NCBI GenBank assembly: GCA_023404805.1
Contig: JAEYAL010000133.1
Coordinates: 1 to 10,316, forward strand
DNA: 10,316 bases
Source of the DNA: Actinomycetes bacterium
GTDB taxonomy: Bacteria; Actinomycetota; Thermoleophilia; Solirubrobacterales; Solirubrobacteraceae
Reading direction: 5' to 3'
Below are positions 1-7,363 of this stretch, in pieces (positions within the stretch are counted from its first letter, which is position 1; the number at the start of each line of letters is the position of its first letter). The position numbers were made by a program, and so were the translations under genes. The notes beneath the pieces were generated by a model, which worked only from the letters and a program-made list of their open reading frames with translations, did not search any database and had not been told where the DNA came from.

Positions 1-684
1 CAGCTCGAACGTGGCGAGCTGCAGGTTCTGCGTGGCCGGGTCGAGCTTGCAGGGGACGTTGAACGTGCCCGGGTCGCCGTCGATGTCGGCGTACGGCTGA
101 CGGTCGATATCGGTCGGCGGGGTCGTCAGACCCTCGACCGGGGTGCCGTCCTCGTAGTGGCCGTACAGGTTGAGGATCAGCTCCGTGAGCACGATCCGCG
201 CGGTGCCGGGGACGTCCAGCGTCAGCGACGGCGTGGTGCCGGACGCGTTCAGGACGAGCGGGTTCGGGATCGGCGGAACGACGGTGTAGGGCTCCACGTC
301 GATCGGCACGCGCACGTTGACGCCGGTGCCGTCCGGCAGGACGACGCGCGCACGCGAGCCGGTGCCCTTGCCGGGCTTCTGCGCCTCGGTCACGCCACCA
401 ACGGTGTGGAGGCCCTCGACGAGGCCGAGGCCCTGCGCCGTGGTGCCGCCGGCCGAAGCCACCGCGGTGATCGTGAACGGATCCGTCGGCTCGCCGACCG
501 GCCACGAGTCGGGGATGTCAAGCGTGATGTCCAGCGTCAGCGGCTGCGTGCCGATGAGCGGGAACTTGCACTTGTAGTTGAGGGTCGCGGTCTGGGCGGC
601 CTGGGCGCTGGACGCACCCATCGCGGCGAAGCTGGCGGCGCCGGCCACAGCCAGCACGCCCACCTTGCGGGACTTCAGGGACAC
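1..684 (-). CDS. Secreted DUF6801-type protein (3' end outside the window)
   Basis: An open frame of 228 codons starts at GTG 684-682 and is still open at the window edge. The product begins with a signal peptide: basic n-region MSLKSRK, hydrophobic VGVLAVAGAASFAAMG, then an AQA-A cleavage region near residue 29. The mature part (LNYKCKFPLIGTQPLTL, later IPDSWPVGEPTDPFTI and GTTAQGL) has the hallmark order of the DUF6801 family of exported actinobacterial proteins, with the paired cysteines expected near both ends of the domain (C39 and C212). The function of this family is unknown to me; the sequence supports an exported, probably beta-rich, disulfide-bonded protein. The start is set by a perfect AGGAGG four bases upstream. 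It is transcribed divergently from the giant lectin/OmpA gene, so the two may share regulation. Family call from motif recognition, no search run. Confidence 0.82.
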   Translation of the reverse strand, partial: MSLKSRKVGVLAVAGAASFAAMGASSAQAAQTATLNYKCKFPLIGTQPLTLDITLDIPDSWPVGEPTDPFTITAVASAGGTTAQGLGLVEGLHTVGGVTEAQKPGKGTGSRARVVLPDGTGVNVRVPIDVEPYTVVPPIPNPLVLNASGTTPSLTLDVPGTARIVLTELILNLYGHYEDGTPVEGLTTPPTDIDRQPYADIDGDPGTFNVPCKLDPATQNLQLATFEL

Positions 685-688
685 TTTT

Positions 689-694
689 CCTCCT
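689..694 (-). promoter_or_regulatory. Ribosome binding site of the DUF6801 gene
   Basis: The minus strand reads AGGAGG-AAAA-GTG, a perfect Shine-Dalgarno core four bases before the GTG codon. It decides the start in a frame with no nearby ATG in the right place. It is the only textbook Shine-Dalgarno site in the window; the other genes have weak ones or look leaderless. Confidence 0.8.
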
Positions 695-774
695 GGGTGT
701 TTCGCCCCACGCGAGAGAACGGACGGGGCGAGACGGACACAAGGCCGCCTTTGCAAGCGGCGACCTCTGCCGGC

Positions 775-804
775 ACCGTAGCGTGTGATTGTCGGCACTG
801 TCCA
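775..804 (-). promoter_or_regulatory. Candidate promoter for the DUF6801 gene
   Basis: On the minus strand a TGGACA hexamer (799-804; five of six bases match TTGACA) is followed after 18 bp by TACGGT (775-780), which fits the actinobacterial -10 pattern TAnnnT. Transcription would start near 768 and leave a leader of about 83 nt before the GTG. Found by eye; in GC-rich DNA such pairs also arise by chance. Confidence 0.35.
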
Positions 805-1031
805 GCGATCTCCGGGCAAACGCGCTTACCAGCCGACGGTGTCCACCTTCGACCGGGCAGTCGAGCCCACTTTCCTGTCCGCCGCCGCGATGGTCCGCTC
901 GCCCGGCCTCTCGACGCCGCGCGGCCGGGGCCGTTCGGCGGCCAGCGGTAGCCGTTCGTGGACGGTTCGCGGCCGCTGCGCCAGTTTTTCGTATGGGTCG
1001 GCCGATAAATGTGAATTCATCGCAAGAACTG

Positions 1032-1043
1032 GGGTCTAGACCC
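1032..1043. promoter_or_regulatory. Perfect palindrome GGGTCTAGACCC, candidate GntR-type operator
   Basis: The 12-bp sequence equals its own reverse complement and ends 23 bases before the ATG of the giant gene. Its central ten bases, GGTCTAGACC, are identical to the core of the dre operator bound by the GntR/HutC regulator DasR of Streptomyces (consensus close to ACTGGTCTAGACCAGT). The outer bases do not match the consensus. Operator function is inferred from symmetry, position and core match. Confidence 0.4.
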
Positions 1044-1066
1044 TAAAGCGCCGACGCGCCAGTCCG

Positions 1067-4000
1067 ATGATCGTGCCAATGCGCGGCTCATCCAACCTGT
1101 CGTCGGTTCGCTTGGTTTTGCGGACGCTGTTGACCGCCTTGGCCGCTCTGACGGCCGTCGCCGGCCCGGCGCACGCCTCGAGCGACCCGCCGTTTCCGAT
1201 CACGGAGTCGTTCGCCACGTCGAGCGCTTCCGGCTGGACCCTCGGCGGTTCCGCGGCGCTCACCGCACCCGGTACCGACGCCAGTGGCAGCGGCTGGCTC
1301 CGTCTCACGAGCGCGACGACGAACCAAGCTGGCTACGCCTTCTACGACACGGCCTTCCCGTCGACGAAGGGCGCGGCCGTCGAGTTCGACTACGCGACCT
1401 ACGGCGGCACCGGCGCCGACGGCCTCACCTTCTTCCTCTACGACGGCACGACGACCGCCGCGCAGTTCCAGATCGGCGCCTTCGGCGGCTCGCTGGGATA
1501 CGCGCCCTGCTCCAACGGCAGCAAGCCGGGCCTCAACAACGCGTATATGGGCGTCGGCTTCGACGAGTTCGGCAACTTCACAAACCTCACCAGCAGCTGC
1601 GGCGTCCCCGGCGGCAACACCGCGCACCCGAACTACGTGTCGGTCCGCAGCGGCGAGACGGCCAACTACGACCTCCTCACGACCGCGCCTACCAGCCAGG
1701 CGCTCACCGCCTCGCGCGCCAACGCCCGCCACGTGTCGATCTCCGTCCTGCCGAACGGCAAGCTCAACGTCTACATCCGCTACCCGGATGGCACGTACCA
1801 GCGCATCGTCAACGACCTGCAGCTGCCCGGGGCGCCGTCGACGCTGAAGCTCGGCTTCGCCGGCTCCACCGGCGGCAGCACGAACATCCACGAGATCCAC
1901 AACACGAAGGTGGTCAAGCCGACCGACATCTCGACGACCGTGACCGACGGCGGCACCGGCAAGCCCCGCGCAGGCGCGAACACGTGGACGGCCGTGGTGA
2001 CCAACGCGGGCGCGAACGACACCAACTCCGGCACCTTCGCGGCGACGACCGGCGCGCAGAGCCTCACGGGCGTCACCTGGACCTGCACCGCGTCGGCAGG
2101 CTCGAGCTGCGGCGCGGCCACCAGCGGCTCCGGCCTCCCGAACGTGACTACCGGCGGCCTGCTGCCGAGCGGCACCCTCACCTTCCAGATCACGGGAACG
2201 CCGGCCGCGGGGACCGACTACGCGCAGCTGAGCGTCGACGCGCAGCCGACCGGCGACACCGGCGACCTCACGCCGACGAACAACGCCTCGACGGACACGA
2301 GCGACCTGACTCCGGTCTTCGACGCGCAGCCGACGTTCACGCTCGCCGCGAACGGCCTCGCGACCGCGACGACCACCAACGCGCGCGGCGGCAACATCAC
2401 CTACGCCAACCGCTGGCAGCGCTGCGACCCCGACGGCAGCAACTGCGCCGACATCGCGGGCGCCACCGCCACGACCTACACGACCACCACGGCCGACCGC
2501 GGCTTCACGATCCGCTTCACGCGCACCGCGGCCAACGCCGCCGGCTCGACGCAGTCGGCGAGCGCCCATTACTCGCCGCTGCCGACCACGAACCTCGTCA
2601 CCGCTCCGAGCGGCGCGACGACCTCCACCTCGGCCGCCCCGACCTTCAACACGCCGACGTCTGGCGCGACCCTCGAGTGCAAGCTCGACGCTGCCGCCTG
2701 GGCGGCGTGCACCTCGCCGAAGTCCTACGCCGGCCTCGCCGAAGGCAGCCACACCTTCTCCGTGCGCGCGGTCTACGGCGGCCTGTCCGACGACACGCCC
2801 GCCACGGCGACGTGGACGGTCGACACGACGGCGCCGAACACCTCGATCGCCTCCCAGCCGGCGGCCAACGAGCCGTCGACCTCGGCCAGCCTCGGCTTCA
2901 CGGGCACCGACGCAGGTGGCTCGGGCGTCGCCTCCTACGAGTGCCGGATCGACAACGGCGCGTGGGCCGCCTGCACCTCGGCCAAGTCCTACACGGGCCT
3001 CGCGCAGGGCAACCACACCTTCGACGTCCGCGCGATCGACGCGGCCGGCAACACCGACGCGACGCCGGCGACCTACACCTGGCGGGTCGACACGGTCGAC
3101 CCCACGACGACGCTGCTGACCAACCCGGCCGCGAACTCCAGCTCGACCACGGGCGCCTTCACCTTCTCCGGCGCTGACGCCGGCGGCTCGGGCGTGGCGT
3201 CCTACGAGTGCCGCCTCGACAACGGCTCCTGGTCGGCGTGCACGTCGCCGAAGTCCTACACCGGCCTGGCCGACGGCTCCCACACCGTCGACATCCGCGC
3301 GGTCGACGCCGCTGGCAACAAGGACGCGACGCCGTCCTCGTACACGTGGACCGTCGACACCGCCGCGCCGAACACCTCGATCACCTCGCAGCCGGCGGCG
3401 AACACCACGTCGACCTCGGCGAGCCTCGGCTTCACGGGCACTGACGCCGGCGGCTCGGGGGTGGCGTCCTACGAGTGCCGCCTCGACAACGGCGCCTGGG
3501 CGGCCTGCACCACGCCGAAGTCGTACACGGGCCTCGCGCAGGGCAACCACACCTTCGACGTCCGCGCGATCGACGCCGCAGGCAACACCGACGCGACGCC
3601 GGCGACCTACACCTGGCGGGTCGACACGACCGCGCCGGACACCGCGATCACCGCGCAGCCGGCCGCGAACTCCAGCTCGACCACGGGCGACTTCTCCTTC
3701 ACCGGCTCCGATCCGTCGGGCTCGGGCGTGGCGTCCTACGAGTGCCGGATCGACAACGGCGCGTGGGCGGCGTGCACGTCGCCGAAGTTGTACACGGGCC
3801 TCGCGCAGGGCAACCACACCGTCGACGTCCGCGCGATCGACGGCGCGGGCAACGCCGACGGCACGCCTGCGAGCTACACGTGGACGGTCGACACCGCTGC
3901 GCCGACGACCTCGCTCGGCACCACGCCGCCGGCTGACTCCTCCAGCGCGGACGCCAGCTTCACGTTCACGGGCAGCGACCCGGGTGGCTCCGGCGTTGGC

Positions 4001-6697
4001 AGCTTCGAGTGCCGCCTCGACGGCGGCGCGTGGGGCCCGTGCTCCTCGCCGAAGGACTTCACCGGCCTGCCGGACGGCGACCACACCTTCGAGGTGCGCG
4101 CGATCGACCAGGCGGGCAACACGGACGGCTCGCCGCAGAGCTACACGTGGACGATCGACACCGCTGCGCCGACGACCACGATCACGGCGACGCCGCCCGC
4201 GGTCGACGACAGCTCCAGCGCCTCCTTCAGCTTCACCGGCTCGGACGGCTCCGGCACGGGCGTCGCGTCCTACGAGTGCCAGCTCGACGGCGGCGCCTGG
4301 AACCCGTGCTCCTCGCCGAAGGGGCTCGCCGGCCTCGCCGACGGCCACCACACCTTCGCGGTCCGCGCGATCGACGCGGCGGGCAACACCGACGCGACCC
4401 CGGACGCGTACACGTGGACGGTCGACACCGCCGCGCCTGACACGTTCATCACCAGCACCCCGTCGCCCGTGAGCGGATCGACGACCGGCGCGTTCGCCTT
4501 CACCGGCGCCGACGGGTCCGGCTCGGGCGTCAGCGCCTTCGAGTGCCGCCTCGATAGCGGCGCGTGGGCCACATGCACCTCGCCCCAGTCGTACACCGGC
4601 CTTGCCGACGGCTCCCACACGGTTGAGGTCCGCGCGATCGACGCCGCAGGCAACGCGGACGCCACGCCGGCGTCCTACACCTGGACCGTCGACACATCGA
4701 CCCCCGACACCTCGATCTCCTCGCACCCGGCAGCCGCGAGCGGCTCCACGACCGCGGCCTTCACGTTCTCCGGCAGCGACGGCGGCTCCGGCAGCATCGC
4801 CTTCTACGAGTGCCAGCTCGACGGCGGCGCCTGGAACGTCTGCACCGCGCCGAAGCAGTTCACCGGTCTGGCCGACGGCTCGCACACGTTCGCCGTCCGC
4901 GCGACCGACGCCGGTGGCAACACCGACGCCACGCCTGCGACCTACACCTGGACCGTCGACACCGGCGCCCCGACGACCTCGCTGACGAGCGTCCCGCCGG
5001 CGCGCTCGGCTGACGCCAGCCCGTCGCTGTCGTTCACCGGCGCCGACTCCGGCGGCACCGGCGTGTCGACCTTCGAGTGCCGGCTCGATGGCGGCGCCTG
5101 GGCCACCTGCGCCTCGCCGCGCCAGCTGACCGGCCTCACCGACGGCTCGCACACGTTCGACGTGCGCTCGGTCGATGCCGCGGGCAACGCCGACGCCACG
5201 CCCGCCTCGCACACTTGGATCGTCGACACGACCGGCCCGGCGCCTGCGCCGCCGGCGCCCAAGGCGCCGTCGGCCACGCCGCGCCCGCAGCTCACGTTCA
5301 CGACTGAGCCCGGCGCCACGCTGGAGATCAAGATCGACGGCGTCGTCGTCGGCACGACGACCGCGGGCCCGGATGGCACGGCGACCTTCACCCCTCCGGC
5401 CGACCTGTCCGACGGCCCGCACAGCGTCGTCGTGATCGGCATCGACACGCTTGGCAACCGCGGGCCCGAGTCCTCGCCCGTGCAGATCAAGGTCGCGGCG
5501 ACGCCGCCGGCCACGCCCACGATCCCGAGCTCACCCGCTCCGGTCTCGTCCGACAAGAGCCCGACGTTCGACCTCGACCAGGGCGCTGGCAACAGCAACA
5601 CGACCTTCGAGTGCCAGCTCGACGGCGGCGCTTGGGCGCCGTGCCCCGCCACCGTGTCGTTCCCGAACCTGCCCGAGGGCGACCACAAGCTGATCGTCCG
5701 CGAAGTCAACGAGGCCGGCGTCCCCGGCGGCGAGCGCGAGTACACGTGGACGGTCGACTCGACCAAGCCGGCGCTCCCGGTCTACGTCGTCGCGCCGCCC
5801 GCCCAGACCGAGGACAGCGCCGCGCGCTTCGACCTCGACACCGAGCGCGGGACCACGCTGCGCTGCTCGGTCGATGGCGGCGAGTTCATCGACTGCACCA
5901 CGGGCCTGGACCTCTCGAGCCTCACCGAGGGCGCGCACACGATCCGCGCGATCGCGACCGACTCGGCCGGCAACGACTCCGACATCGCGACTTACGACTG
6001 GCAGATCAGCAAGCCGCTGGCGATCGCCAGCTTCGCCAAGCTCACCGCGCGCCTGGCGACGAAGACGATCATCCACGCGAACAAGCGCATGACGATCATC
6101 TGCCGCCTCTCGAAGGGCTCCACCGTGCAGACCTGCGACGGCAAGGCGTACGCGCGCCTGAAGGGCAAGCTCGTGGTGGTCGCGACCGGCAAGCGCACGT
6201 TGACCAAGACCGGCTCGCTGAGCGCGGGCGTCCGCGTGAAGCTCAACAAGGTCGGCATGGCCGCGCTGAAGCGCCACCCGGGCGGTCTGAAGGTGAGCGT
6301 CCGCATGACGAGCAAGACCCGCGAGGGCCGCACGCTCACCACGCGCGTGAACACGAAGATCTACCCGGCGCGCAAGACCGCCCACCTCGTGCTCTCGCCG
6401 GTCGACAGCGCCAGCGCGTTCGGTCCCGGCGGCAAGCTCCGCAAGCAGCTCAAGGCCATCCGCAAGAACATCGACGGTGCCAAGAGCGTGCTGTGCGTCG
6501 GCCACACCGACAAATCCGGGACGACCGCGCAGGGCCTGGCCTACGCCAAGGCGGCCTGCAGCGCGCTGCAGAACCTCGGCCTCAAAGCCAAGTTCCAGAC
6601 GCAGTCCAAGGGCAGCACCGCGCCGATCGCCACCAACCAGACTGCAGCCGGCCGCGCGAAGAACCGCCGCGTGAAGCTGCTCGTCCGCTTCCCCTAG
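1067..6697 (+). CDS. Giant exported protein: lectin head, Ig-like stalk, C-terminal OmpA-like wall anchor
   Basis: Signal peptide at residues 1-37 (R15 and R19, hydrophobic TLLTALAALTAVAG, AHA-S cleavage). Residues about 42-284 resemble an L-type/bacterial lectin domain (SGWTLGG..., a GTGADGLTFFLYDG strand, GVGFDEFGNF). Residues 286-412 resemble DUF11 (TDISTTVTD, WTCTASAGSSC, LTPTNNAS). Residues 415-506 form an Ig-like unit with WQRCDPDGSNC. Residues 507-586 are a divergent stalk unit, then nine units of exactly 89 residues (587-1387), an 89-residue cysteine-free Ig-like unit (1388-1476) and two divergent units (1477-1564, 1565-1649). A Lys/Arg-rich segment (1650-1774) leads to an OmpA-like domain (1775-1876) with GHTD (D1815) and GRAKNRRVKLLV. 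OmpA-like domains bind peptidoglycan, so the likely role is a noncovalently wall-held adhesin or glycan-binding stalk. An in-frame stop at 1037 makes ATG 1067 the first start; ATG 1079 is possible, and neither has a clear Shine-Dalgarno site. The ligand is unknown. Confidence 0.9.
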   Translation: MIVPMRGSSNLSSVRLVLRTLLTALAALTAVAGPAHASSDPPFPITESFATSSASGWTLGGSAALTAPGTDASGSGWLRLTSATTNQAGYAFYDTAFPSTKGAAVEFDYATYGGTGADGLTFFLYDGTTTAAQFQIGAFGGSLGYAPCSNGSKPGLNNAYMGVGFDEFGNFTNLTSSCGVPGGNTAHPNYVSVRSGETANYDLLTTAPTSQALTASRANARHVSISVLPNGKLNVYIRYPDGTYQRIVNDLQLPGAPSTLKLGFAGSTGGSTNIHEIHNTKVVKPTDISTTVTDGGTGKPRAGANTWTAVVTNAGANDTNSGTFAATTGAQSLTGVTWTCTASAGSSCGAATSGSGLPNVTTGGLLPSGTLTFQITGTPAAGTDYAQLSVDAQPTGDTGDLTPTNNASTDTSDLTPVFDAQPTFTLAANGLATATTTNARGGNITYANRWQRCDPDGSNCADIAGATATTYTTTTADRGFTIRFTRTAANAAGSTQSASAHYSPLPTTNLVTAPSGATTSTSAAPTFNTPTSGATLECKLDAAAWAACTSPKSYAGLAEGSHTFSVRAVYGGLSDDTPATATWTVDTTAPNTSIASQPAANEPSTSASLGFTGTDAGGSGVASYECRIDNGAWAACTSAKSYTGLAQGNHTFDVRAIDAAGNTDATPATYTWRVDTVDPTTTLLTNPAANSSSTTGAFTFSGADAGGSGVASYECRLDNGSWSACTSPKSYTGLADGSHTVDIRAVDAAGNKDATPSSYTWTVDTAAPNTSITSQPAANTTSTSASLGFTGTDAGGSGVASYECRLDNGAWAACTTPKSYTGLAQGNHTFDVRAIDAAGNTDATPATYTWRVDTTAPDTAITAQPAANSSSTTGDFSFTGSDPSGSGVASYECRIDNGAWAACTSPKLYTGLAQGNHTVDVRAIDGAGNADGTPASYTWTVDTAAPTTSLGTTPPADSSSADASFTFTGSDPGGSGVGSFECRLDGGAWGPCSSPKDFTGLPDGDHTFEVRAIDQAGNTDGSPQSYTWTIDTAAPTTTITATPPAVDDSSSASFSFTGSDGSGTGVASYECQLDGGAWNPCSSPKGLAGLADGHHTFAVRAIDAAGNTDATPDAYTWTVDTAAPDTFITSTPSPVSGSTTGAFAFTGADGSGSGVSAFECRLDSGAWATCTSPQSYTGLADGSHTVEVRAIDAAGNADATPASYTWTVDTSTPDTSISSHPAAASGSTTAAFTFSGSDGGSGSIAFYECQLDGGAWNVCTAPKQFTGLADGSHTFAVRATDAGGNTDATPATYTWTVDTGAPTTSLTSVPPARSADASPSLSFTGADSGGTGVSTFECRLDGGAWATCASPRQLTGLTDGSHTFDVRSVDAAGNADATPASHTWIVDTTGPAPAPPAPKAPSATPRPQLTFTTEPGATLEIKIDGVVVGTTTAGPDGTATFTPPADLSDGPHSVVVIGIDTLGNRGPESSPVQIKVAATPPATPTIPSSPAPVSSDKSPTFDLDQGAGNSNTTFECQLDGGAWAPCPATVSFPNLPEGDHKLIVREVNEAGVPGGEREYTWTVDSTKPALPVYVVAPPAQTEDSAARFDLDTERGTTLRCSVDGGEFIDCTTGLDLSSLTEGAHTIRAIATDSAGNDSDIATYDWQISKPLAIASFAKLTARLATKTIIHANKRMTIICRLSKGSTVQTCDGKAYARLKGKLVVVATGKRTLTKTGSLSAGVRVKLNKVGMAALKRHPGGLKVSVRMTSKTREGRTLTTRVNTKIYPARKTAHLVLSPVDSASAFGPGGKLRKQLKAIRKNIDGAKSVLCVGHTDKSGTTAQGLAYAKAACSALQNLGLKAKFQTQSKGSTAPIATNQTAAGRAKNRRVKLLVRFP
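2825..5227 (+). repeat. Nine in-frame tandem repeats of 267 bp (89 residues)
   Basis: Units start at 2825, 3092, 3359, 3626, 3893, 4160, 4427, 4694 and 4961, with no insertion or deletion in any. Each begins T-x-x-P, carries cysteines at unit positions 40 and 50 (YEC/FEC and the AxC-type site), then a GLADGSHTF-like turn, VRAIDAAGN and TPASYTWTVD. The constant cysteine pair suggests one disulfide per exported Ig-like unit. Units 1 and 3 agree at 82 of 89 residues and alone end in TWRVD, pointing to a recent step that copied two units (534 bp) together. Confidence 0.93.
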
Positions 6698-6720
6698 CGC
6701 ACGCCGCACCCCGCAGCCGC

Positions 6721-6748
6721 CCGTCCGCGCCGACCACTGCGCGGGCGG
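6721..6748 (+). terminator. GC-rich hairpin after the giant gene
   Basis: Positions 6721-6730 pair with 6739-6748 in a 10-bp stem (one T.G wobble, otherwise Watson-Crick) around an 8-nt loop, starting 24 bases after the TAG stop. No T-run follows, as is common for actinobacterial terminators. It also sits before the next gene's -10 box at 6775, so it would insulate the two genes. Confidence 0.55.
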
Positions 6749-6774
6749 TCCGGCGCGGTTGGGGCGGGCGCCCG

Positions 6775-6787
6775 TAAGGTGGCGGGC
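6775..6787 (+). promoter_or_regulatory. Candidate -10 box of a leaderless gene, or its ribosome binding site
   Basis: TAAGGT (6775-6780) fits TAnnnT and stands 7 nt before GTG 6788, so transcription could start on the start codon. The overlapping AAGGTGG (6776-6782), five bases before the GTG, could instead act as a Shine-Dalgarno site. Both readings favour the GTG at 6788 over the one at 6779, which would overlap the box. No convincing -35 is visible. Confidence 0.4.
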
Positions 6788-7309
6788 GTGACCGATGTGC
6801 AGGGGCATCAGCAGCACCCGCGGAGCGAGACGCGCGAGCGCCTGCGCGACGCGAACTTCGCCGGCGCGATCTACGGCCAGATCCTCGTGCTCTCGGTCCT
6901 CGCCGCGCTCGGCCCGCGCGCCGATGTCGCCGGCACGGTGGCGGCCGTCGTCGCCGGCTCGCAGCTCACGTTCTGGCTCGCGCACGCCTACGCCGAGCTG
7001 ATCGCCAAGCACGTCCAGCGCGACCAGCGCCTCACGTTCGCGCAGGCGGGCGCTGTGCTGGAACACGAGTGGCCGCTCGTGCAGGCCGCCATCCCGACGC
7101 TCGTGCTGATGCTGATCGCCGGCGTCGGCGTGATCGAGGCGCGCACCGGCGTCTACATCGCGCTCGGCCTCGGCATCGCGCAGCTCTTCGCGTGGGGCTA
7201 CTACGTCGGCCACCAGAGCGGCCGGTCGCCGTTTCGCCAGCTGCTCGTCGCGCTGGTGTCGGGCATGATCGGCCTGCTGATGGTCGCGCTCAAGCTCGCG
7301 CTGCATTGA
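6788..7309 (+). CDS. Small integral membrane protein of unknown function
   Basis: A protein of 173 residues from GTG 6788 with a short polar N-terminus (about 20 residues) and five probable membrane helices: about 24-41 (FAGAIYGQILVLSVLAAL), 47-70 (including GSQLTFWLAHAYAEL), 101-116 (IPTLVLMLIAGVGVI), 121-141 (VYIALGLGIAQLFAWGYYV) and 151-171 (LLVALVSGMIGLLMVAL). The intramembrane WLAHAYAE motif and the following HEWPLVQAA segment look like conserved features of an actinobacterial family that I cannot name. The giant gene ends 90 bp upstream on the same strand with a hairpin between, so it is probably a separate transcript; downstream it converges on the TetR-fusion gene. GTG 6779 in the same frame would add three residues but lacks any ribosome binding site. 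No function proposed. Confidence 0.75.
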   Translation: MTDVQGHQQHPRSETRERLRDANFAGAIYGQILVLSVLAALGPRADVAGTVAAVVAGSQLTFWLAHAYAELIAKHVQRDQRLTFAQAGAVLEHEWPLVQAAIPTLVLMLIAGVGVIEARTGVYIALGLGIAQLFAWGYYVGHQSGRSPFRQLLVALVSGMIGLLMVALKLALH

Positions 7310-7310
7310 A

Positions 7311-7342
7311 GGCCGAGCGAGGCGCTGCAGCGCCCGTCGGCC
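7311..7342. terminator. Bidirectional hairpin between convergent genes
   Basis: A perfect 14-bp palindrome GGCGCTGCAGCGCC (7321-7334) is nested inside a second pair of arms, GGCCGA (7311-7316) and TCGGCC (7337-7342), giving a long imperfect stem. It starts two bases after the TGA of the membrane-protein gene and lies 22 bases past the TAG of the opposing gene, so it can serve both. There is no U-tract. Confidence 0.6.
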
Positions 7343-7363
7343 GCGCACGGCGTGCGGTCCGCG

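Larger units (their letters stand above)
685..1066. other. Divergent intergenic region between two envelope genes
   Basis: This 382-bp stretch separates the divergent start codons of the DUF6801 gene and the giant lectin/OmpA gene. Short open frames cross it in several directions, but none shows a recognisable protein or a ribosome binding site, so I treat it as non-coding. It holds the AGGAGG site and candidate promoter of the left gene, a direct repeat TG(C/T)CGGCAC at 768-776 and 790-798, a relatively AT-rich patch at about 985-1020 (TTTTTCGTATGG and GATAAAT) that could contain the promoter of the right gene, and a perfect palindrome at 1032-1043. Confidence 0.7.

Noticed and set aside
157..951. 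A 264-codon plus-strand frame over the DUF6801 gene and intergenic region.
   Set aside because: Arg/Gly/Asp-rich shadow; the minus strand has a signal peptide, DUF6801 motifs and a perfect AGGAGG.
785..1046. Two overlapping short plus-strand frames (about 85 codons) in the divergent intergenic region.
   Set aside because: No ribosome binding site, no recognisable protein, Ser/Arg/Ala-rich composition, and they cover the palindrome and promoter candidates.
2825..5227. The tandem repeats as a CRISPR array or mobile-element repeats.
   Set aside because: They are 267-bp in-frame protein repeats without spacers, terminal inverted repeats or transposase genes.
1088..5422. A 1444-codon open frame on the minus strand opposite the giant gene.
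   Set aside because: It is an Arg/Gly/Val/Ala-rich shadow created by the GC-rich third positions and tandem repeats of the real gene; it has no domains, signal peptide or plausible composition.
5531..7348. A 605-codon minus-strand frame spanning the end of the giant gene and the membrane-protein gene.
   Set aside because: It crosses two well-supported plus-strand genes and both hairpins, and its sequence is low-complexity Arg/Ala/Gly with no recognisable family.
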